Assembly: GCF_020164785.1 (NCBI RefSeq)
Contig: NZ_JAIUGX010000006.1
Span: forward strand, 1 to 64,000
Reading direction: 5' to 3'
From: Mesorhizobium sp. ES1-1
Lineage (GTDB): Bacteria > Pseudomonadota > Alphaproteobacteria > Rhizobiales > Rhizobiaceae
DNA length: 64,000 nucleotides
Shown: in pieces, positions 41,998-51,024 of the stretch
Layout of the letters: each line of letters begins with the position of its first letter
Numbering within the stretch: the stretch's first letter is position 1
The notes under the pieces: model-generated
What the model was told of the DNA's origin: nothing
Seen by the model: the letters and a program-made list of their open reading frames with translations, nothing else
The model's database searches: none
Position numbers and translations under genes: made by a program

Positions 41998-43527
41998 TTG
42001 GAATCCGTGCAAAAATCAGGAATCCTGAATTTGGAAGCCAATGCATTCGACCCGCCGGAAGGTTCGCTGCGCAAGTCCGTCGGACGCGGAGCAGTCGTGA
42101 CCGCCATTGCGCAATCGGTGCGGGTCGGCACGCAGATCGTATCCGTCATCGTGCTGTCGCGGCTGTTATCGCCTCAGGATTTCGGCGTCCTGGCGATGTG
42201 CGCGCCGGTGCTGGCATTTATAGCGTTGTTCCAGGATTTCGGTCTGACCCAGGCGACTGTCCAGAAAACCGGCCTGCGGCGCGAGGAGGTAAACTATCTT
42301 TTCTGGATCAATGTCGCGGTCAGCACCTCCCTGGCTTGCGTGCTCGCCGGCGCGGCGCCCCTGGTCGCGGCGTTCTACGGCGAACCGCGCGTCGCCGGCC
42401 TGGTGGCCGCGTTCGGGCTGCAAATCATAACCTACGGGCTTGGCGCCCAGCATCTTGCACTGCTGACGCGCCGCATGCAGTTCGGCCGCCTGGCAATCAT
42501 CGACATCATCGGTGCCGTAGCCGGCCTGGCCGTCTCGATCGCCTGGACCTTCATAGACCGCTCCTACTGGGCGCTTTTCGCCGGCACGCTGACCTCAGCC
42601 GTGCTGCCGACGCTCTGCTATTGGGGGAGTTCGCATTGGAGGCCTGGTCTGCCGCGCAGGGTTGCCGGAATCAGCACGCTGATCAATTTCGGGGCCGGGA
42701 TCACCGGCTTCAACTTCGCCAATTTCTTTGCCCGCAACCTCGACAATGTGCTGATCGGAAAATATTGGGGCGAGGCCCAGCTTGGCCTTTACGACCGCGC
42801 CTACAAGCTGCTGCTGTTTCCACTGAGCCAGATCACCAACCCCCTGTCAAAAGTGATGGTACCGGCTCTGTCCAGGCTGAAGGACGAACCTCACCGTTAC
42901 CGCAGCGCCTATCTTCGCGTCATTCCGCTTATCCTGATGGTCGCTCTTCCCGGTGTCGCCTTCGCCACCGCGATGTCGGATGTGCTGATCCCGTTCGTGC
43001 TGGGCGAGCAGTGGCGCGGCAGCGCAAGCATCTTTCTGGCGCTCGGGTTTGCGGGCTTGCTTCAGCCGCTCAACAATCCGGCGGGCTGGCTTTTCGTCAG
43101 CCAGGGCCGCTCCGGCGACTTCATGCGCTGGGGTATTGTCACTGCCGTGACCTCGGTGCTGGCCTTCATCATCGGCCTGCCCTACGGCGCGCTGGGCGTT
43201 GCGATCGCCTATGCGGTCAGCGAATATCTGAGGACGCCATTTCTCTGGCTTTATATCGGCAAGACCGGTCCGCTGCGTGCGATCGACATGCTGCGCGCGG
43301 CGACACCGTTCGTCCTTGGCGCCCACCTGGCGCTGGCGGCGGTCTGGTTTGCCAGATCGATTCTGCCCGAGCCCCGGCTCGCGGCGCTGGTGGCGGCCGT
43401 GGTGCTGTCCTACGCGGTGACCTTCGCCGTGGCGATGCTGTTTGCGGCCGGGCGCGAAGCCATGCGCGAGGTGCTGAAGTTCCTCCCGGCCAGAAGTCCG
43501 CGCCTGATGGAAAGAGACGCAAACTAG
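41998..43527 (+). CDS. exoT: ExoT-like repeat-unit flippase (Wzx, MATE/PST family)
   Basis: Flips the lipid-linked repeat unit to the periplasmic side. About 12 to 14 hydrophobic helices are visible, with the family pattern GRGAVVTAIAQSVRVGTQIVSVIVLSRLLSPQDFG at the N-terminus and LLFPLSQITNPLSKVMVPALSRL in the middle. It starts at TTG 41998 (509 residues); GTG 42007 is an alternative. In S. meliloti exoT lies elsewhere in the exo locus; here it is divergent from exoL with its own box. The ExoT name rests on family resemblance and context. Confidence 0.82.
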   Translation: MESVQKSGILNLEANAFDPPEGSLRKSVGRGAVVTAIAQSVRVGTQIVSVIVLSRLLSPQDFGVLAMCAPVLAFIALFQDFGLTQATVQKTGLRREEVNYLFWINVAVSTSLACVLAGAAPLVAAFYGEPRVAGLVAAFGLQIITYGLGAQHLALLTRRMQFGRLAIIDIIGAVAGLAVSIAWTFIDRSYWALFAGTLTSAVLPTLCYWGSSHWRPGLPRRVAGISTLINFGAGITGFNFANFFARNLDNVLIGKYWGEAQLGLYDRAYKLLLFPLSQITNPLSKVMVPALSRLKDEPHRYRSAYLRVIPLILMVALPGVAFATAMSDVLIPFVLGEQWRGSASIFLALGFAGLLQPLNNPAGWLFVSQGRSGDFMRWGIVTAVTSVLAFIIGLPYGALGVAIAYAVSEYLRTPFLWLYIGKTGPLRAIDMLRAATPFVLGAHLALAAVWFARSILPEPRLAALVAAVVLSYAVTFAVAMLFAAGREAMREVLKFLPARSPRLMERDAN

Positions 43528-43593
43528 CCTTGCCGGACTGACGAGGTCAGCGGCCTCGGCATCCTCCATGAACGAACGATAAGGATTTGGACC

Positions 43594-44619
43594 ATGCATT
43601 ATCGCTCGATAGCCGACATGAACGACACGATCGTCGCCCATTTGCATCGTTTGCCGCGCGACATCGATCTCGTGGTCGGCGTGCCGCGCAGCGGCATCCT
43701 GGCGGCCAATTTGGTGAGCCTGACCGCCAACATCGCGATGACCGACCTCGACAGTTTCATCGACGGGAAGATCTACACGTCCGGAATCAGCACCAAGCGT
43801 CGGGCGTCCCTTGATCGGGGGGTGGCCGAGATGCGCAAGATCCTGGTGATCGACGACAGCGTGAACCGTGGCGACGCCATGCGCGAAGCGCGCCGCCGCA
43901 TAGAGGCGGCGGGGATACGGGCGGACTTCATCTTCGCGTCGGTCTATGGCCATCTGCCCCGCCATGACGACATCGATTTCGTGTTCGAGACGGTGCCGCA
44001 TCCGCGCATGTTCCAATGGAACTTCATGCACCACATCTTCCTGGAACAAAGCTGCGTCGATATCGACGGTGTGCTCTGCCTTGACCCGACCGAGGCGGAA
44101 AACGATGACGGACCTGCCTATGAGAAATTCCTCGGCGAGGCGCGGCCGCTGCATGGGCCGACCCGCAAGATCGGCTGGCTGGTCACCAGCCGGCTGGAGA
44201 AGTACCGGAAGCTTACCGAGGCATGGCTCGACAAGCATGAGGTGCGATACGACAAGCTGATCATGCTCGACCTGCCAAGCAAGGCCGAAAGGCAGCGGCT
44301 TGGGGTGCATGGGAGCTTCAAGGCCGACTTCTACAGGAAGTCAGGCGCCCTCCTGTTCATCGAAAGCGAGTATCGTCAGGCGGAGAACATCGCCAGGCTC
44401 TCGGGAAAACCCGTCCTTTGCGTCGAGACGCATCAGGTGATGCTGCCGCAGCCCATGTCGCTGGCGGCGCTCGGCCAAGCGACCAGAAATCTGCCCAATA
44501 GGCTGAAGCATGCGGGCGAGCCCGCCGGACGCCAGGCGATGTTGAAAAAGGCGGCGCGGACCGTGCTCGGCGAGAATGGCTATCAGGCGCTCAAGGGCAG
44601 GCTGAAGAGAGCCAATTGA
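43594..44619 (+). CDS. phosphoribosyltransferase fused to a HAD-like domain
   Basis: An odd two-domain enzyme. The N-terminal 150 residues resemble orotate-type phosphoribosyltransferases: VGVPRSGILAANLVS (early loop) and the PRPP loop ILVIDDSVNRGDAM near 82-95. The C-terminal half begins CVDIDGVLCLDPTEAEN near 154, the nucleophile motif DxDGVL of the haloacid dehalogenase family. Catalytic acids of both are present, so both may be active. AAGGA eight bases before the ATG is a good ribosome site. It sits between exoT and a GT2 gene on the same strand, suggesting a part in sugar-nucleotide or phosphoribosyl decoration of the polysaccharide. Confidence 0.8.
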   Translation: MHYRSIADMNDTIVAHLHRLPRDIDLVVGVPRSGILAANLVSLTANIAMTDLDSFIDGKIYTSGISTKRRASLDRGVAEMRKILVIDDSVNRGDAMREARRRIEAAGIRADFIFASVYGHLPRHDDIDFVFETVPHPRMFQWNFMHHIFLEQSCVDIDGVLCLDPTEAENDDGPAYEKFLGEARPLHGPTRKIGWLVTSRLEKYRKLTEAWLDKHEVRYDKLIMLDLPSKAERQRLGVHGSFKADFYRKSGALLFIESEYRQAENIARLSGKPVLCVETHQVMLPQPMSLAALGQATRNLPNRLKHAGEPAGRQAMLKKAARTVLGENGYQALKGRLKRAN

Positions 44620-44649
44620 TGGTCGCGGCAACCGCGAGGAGCGTTTTCC

Positions 44650-45528
44650 ATGGCTGAAGATCCCTACATCAGCATCATCATCCCGGTGTGGAATGGCGAA
44701 GACCGCATCGCGGCGACGCTTCAATCGATTGCCGAACAGACAGCGCCAAGGGACCGTTTCGAGGTCATCGTCGTCGACAATGGCTCGACCGACGGCACGG
44801 TGGCAATTGTGAACCGGTTCGATTTCGTCACATTGCTGTCTGAACCGCAGCCGGGCTCGTACCGGGCGCGCAATCTCGGACTTGCCGCCGCCCGCGGCGA
44901 CTATGTGCTGTTCACCGATGGCGACTGCGTGGCGGACCCGGACTGGGTCATGCAGGCGATCTCCGCGACCACGCGCCTTCCCGATGTAGACCTCCATGCC
45001 GGCCACATCACGCTGTTTCGGGAGGACAAAGCGGGGCCGTTCGCCGCGCGCTACGAGGAACTGACCGCCTTCAATCAGGAGGTCAATGTCCGGTTCGGCC
45101 ATTGCGTCACGGCCAACTGGCTTTGCAAGCGCGAGCTCCTGCTCTCGATCGGTGGCTTCAATCAGGATCTGCTGTCGGGCGGAGATATCGACTGTTCACG
45201 GCGCATCGTGGCGGCAGGGCACAGGCTGCGCTACCTGCCTGAAATGATCGTCAGGCATCCCACGCGCGCGAAAATGATCGATCTTATCCGAAAGCGTCGC
45301 AGGGTGGTCGGCGGACGCTGGCACCTGGAAAGGATGAAGCCGGCAAGGATCGTCGGGGCCGCCAGGATGTTTGCCAGCGAGTCCATCCAGCAATCGCGGT
45401 GGACGGTCAGGGCAAGCATGGAGAATTGGGCCAAGCCGGGGGTCGTGGCGGTCATCATGGTGCTGATGCTGACCGCGCAATTCGAGCTCCTGCGCCTGGC
45501 CGCGGGCCGTCCGGCCTATCGGTCCTGA
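44650..45528 (+). CDS. glycosyltransferase family 2
   Basis: Transfers a sugar from a nucleotide donor; donor and acceptor unknown. The GT2 signatures are ISIIIPVWNGEDRIAATLQS, VVDNGSTDGT, and FTDGDCVADPDWV (DxD) near residue 92, then LLSGGDIDCSRRIVAAG. The C-terminus has one hydrophobic helix (VVAVIMVLMLTAQFELL). GAGGAGCG lies six bases before the ATG. It follows the phosphoribosyltransferase-HAD gene by 30 bp and is probably in its operon. Confidence 0.86.
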   Translation: MAEDPYISIIIPVWNGEDRIAATLQSIAEQTAPRDRFEVIVVDNGSTDGTVAIVNRFDFVTLLSEPQPGSYRARNLGLAAARGDYVLFTDGDCVADPDWVMQAISATTRLPDVDLHAGHITLFREDKAGPFAARYEELTAFNQEVNVRFGHCVTANWLCKRELLLSIGGFNQDLLSGGDIDCSRRIVAAGHRLRYLPEMIVRHPTRAKMIDLIRKRRRVVGGRWHLERMKPARIVGAARMFASESIQQSRWTVRASMENWAKPGVVAVIMVLMLTAQFELLRLAAGRPAYRS

Positions 45529-45609
45529 TTGCCGAGGAACGATACGCGTCGGCTTGCAGCCAGAGTTTTGCAGCCCTGAAGCGCGTGGAGCCGCTGAGAG
45601 GGGCTCGCT

Positions 45610-45643
45610 TAGAGCAATTCACCGTTTACCTGGAATTGCTCTA
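45610..45643. terminator. hairpin between convergent genes, overlapping a stop codon
   Basis: TAGAGCAATTC (45610-45620) pairs with GAATTGCTCTA (45633-45643), a perfect 11-bp stem with a 12-nt loop. The last three bases are the TAG stop of the minus-strand gene read on its strand. No long T-run follows, so termination strength is unsure; it may also be a member of the AGAGCAATTC repeat family seen in rhizobial genomes. Confidence 0.5.
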
Positions 45644-46720
45644 GGCCACCTGGAGAGAGCGACGCTGCGAAGCGTGTTCGAGGACACCAAGCAGATCGGC
45701 GAACTGCCGTGCAGGATCCATCGCCGGTCGCCTGGAAAATTCCGATGCTGCCGCTGACAGCCCGTCGTAGCGGGCCCGATCATTCCAGAGGGCCCTGACC
45801 GCGCCGGCCCAGTCCTCTATGGGAGCGTCGTAGTCCAGCACGACGCCGCCGGGCCCGATCGCCTCCGGCAGTCCGCCGCGATTCGACCCGATGACGGGAA
45901 TTCCGCTGCAATGCGCTTCCGAGGCAACCCGCCCCCAGGCCTCTTCCCATTTGCTCGGCGCAAGCAATATCCTGGTTCGCCCGTAGACGGTTCTCATGTC
46001 GCTGGTGCGGTTTTCCAACCTGACATTGGCCAACGGGGCAATCGTCTGCTCGATCAGGGCCCTGTGGTCATCGTTGAGCTTCCAGCTTTCCACGAAGAGA
46101 AACGGGATTTCGGGACATTGGCGAGCAATGGATACCGCCAGTTCGAAACCTTTTTCATTGTACGGATTGATGAAAGTGACGAAATCCCTTGTGGTTGCGG
46201 TGGCGTAGAGCTCCGGATCGACGGTCGGCGGGATGACGGTCGAATCGATTCCGAACTCCCGCTTGTATGTTTTCGCGGTGAAGTCGGAATTGGCGACATA
46301 GACGGCCGAATGCAGGTCGCGGGGATCGCCGCCCAGCTCGTGAAATTCGACGTTTCTCAAATAGACCACGAGCGGAACGCCCAGGCTCTGCAGGGCTTTG
46401 CCTATCGGAACCGACTGGTGGCACTGGACGACGGCAACGTCGGGCTTGAACCAATCCTTGGCAAACCCGACGGCCTCCCATGGAAACCATGCGCGCGCGA
46501 CGGGGTAACCTGGAAAATTGTCGATGGCGGCCGGCTGGCGCAGCAGCTTCATCTTGAGCCGCGCCCTCATCCCAAAAAGACCATCGCCAAACAGCGACGC
46601 CAGGACAGCGGCTTGGTGACCGCGGCTTTGCAGCTCCTGGACCAGGTGATGGGTGCTCGATTGAACTCCGCCGCTGAATTCGGGCAGATAGCCATTGCCG
46701 ATCGCGAACAGAACTTTCAT
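45641..46720 (-). CDS. glycosyltransferase family 4
   Basis: A retaining GT-B enzyme. The N-terminal MKVLFAIGNGYLPEFSGGVQSSTHHL is the acceptor-domain opening, and the donor domain has RILLAPSKWEEAWGRVASEAHCSGIPVIGSNRGGLPEAIG (positions about 255-295), the EAxxxG-type nucleotide site. The sugar is unknown. It lies downstream of ugd on the same strand, 139 bp away, so it may use a UDP-sugar made there, but this is inference. Length 359. Confidence 0.86.
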   Translation of the reverse strand: MKVLFAIGNGYLPEFSGGVQSSTHHLVQELQSRGHQAAVLASLFGDGLFGMRARLKMKLLRQPAAIDNFPGYPVARAWFPWEAVGFAKDWFKPDVAVVQCHQSVPIGKALQSLGVPLVVYLRNVEFHELGGDPRDLHSAVYVANSDFTAKTYKREFGIDSTVIPPTVDPELYATATTRDFVTFINPYNEKGFELAVSIARQCPEIPFLFVESWKLNDDHRALIEQTIAPLANVRLENRTSDMRTVYGRTRILLAPSKWEEAWGRVASEAHCSGIPVIGSNRGGLPEAIGPGGVVLDYDAPIEDWAGAVRALWNDRARYDGLSAAASEFSRRPAMDPARQFADLLGVLEHASQRRSLQVA

Positions 46721-46859
46721 GGCTTAGACCTCCTCGCGTTTCGTCGGCGCGGCCGAAAAGACGTCCGCGTCATCGACCTCAATTTACCCCGAAGCCCGCG
46801 CCGTCACGGAAGTGGCGACGGGCTCCGGGATCGAGTGATCCCGGCTGACCCAATCCTGG

Positions 46860-48191
46860 TCATGCCGCCATTCTGCCGATCGAGTGGTACTCGATGCCAT
46901 GCCGGGCGAGGACCTTGGGGTCGTAGAGATTGCGGCCATCGAAGATGACCGGCGTGGTCAGCGCGTCCTTGAGCGCATCGAAGGATGGCGCGCGGAAACT
47001 CTTCCACTCGGTGGCGATCAGCAGCGCATCGGCGCCGCGTAGCGCCGCCTCCTTGGTGCCGCACAGAAGCAGGTCGTCGCGCAGGCCGTAGATGGCCTGG
47101 CACTCCTGCATCGCCTCGGGATCATAGGCCTGCACCTTAGCACCGGCCTGCCAGAGCGCTTCCATCAGCACCCGGGCCGGCGCCTCGCGCATGTCGTCGG
47201 TGTTCGGTTTGAAGGCCAGGCCCCAGAGCGCAAAGGTCTTGCCTTTCAGATTGCCCTTGAAATAGCCGGTCACCTTGTCGAACAGCACCGACTTCTGCGC
47301 GTTGTTGCGCTCCTCCACGGCACGCAGCAGCTTGGCGTCGAACTGCACCCCCTCGGCCGTCTTGATCAGCGCCCGCACGTCCTTGGGGAAGCAAGAGCCG
47401 CCATAGCCGAGGCCCGGATAGATGAAATGGTAGCCGATGCGCGGATCGCTGCCGATGCCCTTGCGGACTTCCTCGATGTCGGCGCCCAGCTGCTCGGCCA
47501 GATTGGCCATCTCGTTCATGAAGCTGATCTTGGTCGCCAGCATGCAATTGGCGGCGTATTTGGTGAATTCGGCGCTGCGCACGTCCATCACGATCATCTT
47601 CTCATGGTTGCGGTTGAATGGCGCGTAGAGCTCGCGCATCACCGCCTCGGTATCCTCGCTGTTGGTGCCGACGATGATGCGGTCAGGCTTCATGCAGTCG
47701 GCGACCGCGGACCCTTCCTTGAGGAATTCCGGGTTGGAAGCCACGTCGAAAGCGAGGTCTTCGCGGCCTCTCTTCTTGAGAGTCTCGGCGATCCTGGCCT
47801 TGACCTTCTCGCAGGTGCCGACCGGGACGGTGGACTTGCCGACGACGATCTTGGGCCTGTCCATCTCGCGGCCGATGGTCTCGGCGACCGCCAGCACGTA
47901 TTTGAGGTCGGCCGAACCATCCTCGCCGGGCGGCGTGCCAACCGCGATCATCTGGATCTCGCCATGCCTTACCGCGGCGGCCGCATCGGTGGTGAACTTG
48001 ATGCGGCCGGCGGCGTGGTTCTCCTTGACCAGGCTCTCCAGCCCAGGCTCGAAGATCGGGACGAAGCCCTGGTTGAGGCGCTCGACCCTCTCCGCGTCAA
48101 TGTCGACGCACACCACCTGGTGCCCCACTTCGGCAAGCACCGCGGCCTGTACCAGACCGACATAGCCAATTCCAAAGACCGTCAAATTCAT
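46860..48191 (-). CDS. ugd: UDP-glucose 6-dehydrogenase
   Basis: Oxidises UDP-glucose to UDP-glucuronate with two NAD+. The Rossmann domain opens [21 protein letters not shown] (GxGxxG). [14 protein letters not shown] and [20 protein letters not shown] are family motifs, and the catalytic Cys is in [15 protein letters not shown] near residue 266. The NAD-linked C-terminal domain has [15 protein letters not shown]. Length 443. In rhizobia glucuronate goes into capsular and acidic exopolysaccharides, but S. meliloti succinoglycan itself has none, which suggests the polymer (or another surface polymer) differs here. Confidence 0.94.
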   Translation of the reverse strand: MNLTVFGIGYVGLVQAAVLAEVGHQVVCVDIDAERVERLNQGFVPIFEPGLESLVKENHAAGRIKFTTDAAAAVRHGEIQMIAVGTPPGEDGSADLKYVLAVAETIGREMDRPKIVVGKSTVPVGTCEKVKARIAETLKKRGREDLAFDVASNPEFLKEGSAVADCMKPDRIIVGTNSEDTEAVMRELYAPFNRNHEKMIVMDVRSAEFTKYAANCMLATKISFMNEMANLAEQLGADIEEVRKGIGSDPRIGYHFIYPGLGYGGSCFPKDVRALIKTAEGVQFDAKLLRAVEERNNAQKSVLFDKVTGYFKGNLKGKTFALWGLAFKPNTDDMREAPARVLMEALWQAGAKVQAYDPEAMQECQAIYGLRDDLLLCGTKEAALRGADALLIATEWKSFRAPSFDALKDALTTPVIFDGRNLYDPKVLARHGIEYHSIGRMAA

Positions 48192-48252
48192 TCGGTTTCG
48201 TTCCCATGCAAAGCGGCCGAGCGCCGGTCCAGCCAGTTCAATTCATTCTCGA

Positions 48253-49107
48253 CTATTTTACGGTGCATGCCAGCGATTCGGGAAACTGGCAGGGATCGCC
48301 AAGGGCGGTGAAGGCGACGCGCTCTATCTGCATCGTGACCTTGCGGCCCGGATCGGCGAACGCCCCCAACCAGCCCTTCATCGTATCGCTTCCCCAAAGG
48401 CTGAAGAAAATCTTCTGCGCATGGCTCGGCAGCTTCGCCGGATCGGTGATGGTGTTGACCAGCTGACCGTTGAGGTACCAGCGCAGGCTGTCCTTCTGCC
48501 AGACAAAAGCGTAGTCGTTGAAAGCGGTGTCCGTCCCGCCTGGGACGGGGACCAGCTTTTCGTTCTTGCCCTTGCCATCGATATAGGCGTTGACCTGCAC
48601 CTTGGAGGTGTCCTTGGTGAGTATCTCGAAATCGATCTCGTCCCAGGGCTGCTTATCGTTCGGTCCGATATAGGAAAAAAATGCCGCGTTGAGGCCAGAG
48701 CCGGTGTCGGTCTTGATCCGCGCCTCATAGGTGCCGTAGCCGAAGCGCTGCTTGGTCTGCACCTCGCCGCAGGCGAAGTCGCGATCCTTCAGCTTCTGCT
48801 TTTCGAAGCCGAGTGACAGAACGCCCTCGGAAACGGCGACCTGTCCCTTAGACCATGTGCAATTCTGATGGCTGCCATTGTTCCATCCGTCGGAAACATA
48901 CCAGCGTCCCCGGTCGAAGCTCTTGAAATCATCGACGAATGACGGCGACGTGGGCATGTCCTGCGCCAAAGAAGGGGTCGTCGACAGGCCCCCGAGAGCG
49001 GCCGCAGCAAGCATCGCCAAGACCGGACTGAGCCGTGTGGGGTCAGCCTGGGTGAATGGCTTTGCGGGGCTTGGCATGGTGGCCGTTGTTTTTAGATCCG
49101 AACTCAT
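48253..49107 (-). CDS. exoK: GH16 endo-beta-glucanase, ExoK-like
   Basis: A secreted endo-beta-1,3-1,4-glycanase that cleaves nascent exopolysaccharide into shorter chains. The catalytic motif WDEIDFEIL, with two Glu and an Asp, is near residue 150, as expected for family 16. The signal peptide RLSPVLAMLAAAALGGLSTTPSLAQD precedes the mature protein. I start at ATG 49107 after AGGTGAG; the frame opens at 49242, but that would bury the signal 60 residues in. Length 284, near S. meliloti ExoK. Unlike there, it is separated from exoL. Confidence 0.88.
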   Translation of the reverse strand: MSSDLKTTATMPSPAKPFTQADPTRLSPVLAMLAAAALGGLSTTPSLAQDMPTSPSFVDDFKSFDRGRWYVSDGWNNGSHQNCTWSKGQVAVSEGVLSLGFEKQKLKDRDFACGEVQTKQRFGYGTYEARIKTDTGSGLNAAFFSYIGPNDKQPWDEIDFEILTKDTSKVQVNAYIDGKGKNEKLVPVPGGTDTAFNDYAFVWQKDSLRWYLNGQLVNTITDPAKLPSHAQKIFFSLWGSDTMKGWLGAFADPGRKVTMQIERVAFTALGDPCQFPESLACTVK

Positions 49108-49437
49108 TTCAAACTCACCTTTGTGCTGCTTGCCCCCAACCCAAAGTCGACGTTTCGGACCGCGCTTGAACGGGCCAACCTCGATTTCCTCCGTCACCCT
49201 CCCGAAAAACCTCTCCGCGGGGTATGAGATTGAACGCGCCATCCGTTCTCTTCACCGACCGGCCGATTCGCCGGTTCGCAGGGCCAATTTCGCTTGTCGC
49301 TAATTTGCTGCACCGCAACATAGAGTGCCATCCACGGGGCCGCGAGGCAACCATCCAATTCGTAAACTCATGATTCCGACCGAAATGGTCCGCCGTTCGG
49401 CGGATGCCAGACGGCCACGCCATCTGTCTGACCGGGG
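49108..49437. other. 330-bp regulatory stretch upstream of exoK
   Basis: Holds the exo box at 49305-49320 and otherwise nothing recognisable as a gene. If ATG 49107 is the start, the leader after the box is about 200 nt, much longer than at the other boxes; using ATG 49242 would bring the spacing to 62 nt but hide the signal peptide. Confidence 0.5.
49305..49320 (-). promoter_or_regulatory. exo-box candidate operator/promoter of exoK
   Basis: Reads TGTTGCGGTGCAGCAA on the minus strand, facing exoK; it differs from the exoL copy at one base of 16. Confidence 0.6.
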
Positions 49438-50460
49438 TCACGGCTGTTCGGCTAGACCTCTGCCAGCCATGAGAAAACGCAGTGGCGGTACTTGCCTGTT
49501 GCTTGACACCAGGCCGACGCGCCGAGACAGGCCGTCGAGCTTGTCGGCGGCTAGACCGCGAAGGATGGGCATAAGGTTGGACCGGCTGGACAACGCATAG
49601 GCCCCGGCCGCTGCCAGGCCGCTCTCGGCCTTTACATCGAGGAAGTTGCGCAGCCGGTATTTGTCGCGCACGTGCCGCTCGTGACGCCGCAACACCGCCC
49701 TTGAAGCTTCAGGCAGGCGGTCGATCGACAGCAACGCCAGATCCGCATCGGCAAGGCGCTTCAAATCCTGCGTCTTGTGGCGACCGCTGAGCGAATCGGC
49801 GCGGACGATGGCGCCGTAGCCGCAGGAGCGGATGATTTTGAACCGCGCACCACACGCGACCGCGCGCGCATAGAGCTCATAATCTTCGCCGAGGCGCAGA
49901 CTCTCATCGTAGCGCAGGCCGTGGCGGTCAAGGAACTCACGGCTGATCACCGGCTTGAGAAAACCAAGTTCTCCTCGTTGTACCCGACGCCTGGAAATAT
50001 TGCCTTCGACAAAGCGGTCGAAATCAAGGAATTCCGGATCGGCGGCAAATCGCGGGGCGACGATTTTCGTGGCATCCTCCGTTGTGCCGTCCCTGATGAG
50101 CATGATGTTGTCGGCCGCGAAGTCCCAGTCGGAGGCTGCAAACAGATTGCGGAACCGGCCCTCGAGGAAGAAGTCGTCGGCGTCCAGAATGCTGATGAAG
50201 GGCGATCTCGAGCCGGCTATCGCGGCGTTACGTGCGACCGAAGGGCCGCGATTGTTGTCAAAACGCATCACAATGAGCCGCCCGCTTCCGTCATCGGCGG
50301 ACCTGGCGACCGCCGCGGTCTCGTCGGTGGAGGCGTCGTCGACGACGACTATTTCCACCACCTCCGGTTCGCGCAAGGCTGAGGCAATGGCAGTTGCAAT
50401 TGTCGGCGCCGCGTTCCTGGCCGCGATGATGACGCAGACTTCAGGTGATGTCATCGACAT
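49438..50460 (-). CDS. exoU: ExoU-like glycosyltransferase family 2
   Basis: A GT2 enzyme; in S. meliloti ExoU adds the sixth sugar, a glucose. Visible are VCVIIAARNAAPTIATAIAS, VVDDASTDET and SILDADDFFLEGR (DxD), then GNISRRRVQRGELGFLKPVISREFL and LRYDESLRLGEDYELYARAVA, a pattern shared by ExoO and ExoU. The RADSLSGRHKTQDLKRL tail favours ExoU, though I cannot exclude another Exo glucosyltransferase. AGGAGG lies seven bases before the ATG at 50460. Length 340. Confidence 0.72.
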   Translation of the reverse strand: MSMTSPEVCVIIAARNAAPTIATAIASALREPEVVEIVVVDDASTDETAAVARSADDGSGRLIVMRFDNNRGPSVARNAAIAGSRSPFISILDADDFFLEGRFRNLFAASDWDFAADNIMLIRDGTTEDATKIVAPRFAADPEFLDFDRFVEGNISRRRVQRGELGFLKPVISREFLDRHGLRYDESLRLGEDYELYARAVACGARFKIIRSCGYGAIVRADSLSGRHKTQDLKRLADADLALLSIDRLPEASRAVLRRHERHVRDKYRLRNFLDVKAESGLAAAGAYALSSRSNLMPILRGLAADKLDGLSRRVGLVSSNRQVPPLRFLMAGRGLAEQP

Positions 50461-50751
50461 GGATTTGCCTCCTGACAGGTAATCGACTTGTGTTCGCCCT
50501 CACCAGCAAAGCCCGCGCGAATCTCCATAACGGGATAAGATGTCGATGTCATCGGAGATGGCGCACGCCCAGGCCGGCCGGTCCGGTCGGCAGAAACCAG
50601 GCACGGTTAGCGGCAGCCATGGCGAAGAGACCCGACCGATGGGCATCAGAGAACGCTCTCATGCGAGGAGAAATGACCGCTTGGATCCATTCGGACAGAT
50701 TCAGCTGCCGAGGACGCGCGGCAGCCAGCCTCAGCGCGGGTTTGCGTCGAG

Positions 50752-51024
50752 CTAGTGCAGGCTGCGCCTGGCGCCCAATTTCTCGCTTTCGCGGACCTCG
50801 GACGACTTCAGTTTTCTTTCCGCGTCGCGAGCCAGGTCGGCAGGCGTGGGTGTGCTGGTGGCGATCAAGGCATAGACAAGCACGAAGTAGCCTGCCTGGA
50901 TGACAATGGCGCAGACGATGACGCGCACCAGCGTCGTGCCCACCGACGCTCCGCCCAGCCACGACCAGCCAATGACGATCGCAAGCGCGAACAGCATTCC
51001 GACGATGAATTTTGGAAGCGCCAT
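50752..51024 (-). CDS. exoX: ExoX-type exopolysaccharide repressor
   Basis: A 90-residue inner-membrane protein with two helices (KFIVGMLFALAIVIGWSWLG and LVRVIVCAIVIQAGYFVLVY) and a basic cytoplasmic tail. CAIVIQAGYFVLV is the signature of the ExoX/SyrA family (PF11089), which lowers exopolysaccharide output, probably by acting on ExoY after translation. The neighbourhood agrees: it lies beside exoY, as in S. meliloti and Rhizobium, but here it is divergent and separated by about 600 bp. Confidence 0.85.
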   Translation of the reverse strand: MALPKFIVGMLFALAIVIGWSWLGGASVGTTLVRVIVCAIVIQAGYFVLVYALIATSTPTPADLARDAERKLKSSEVRESEKLGARRSLH

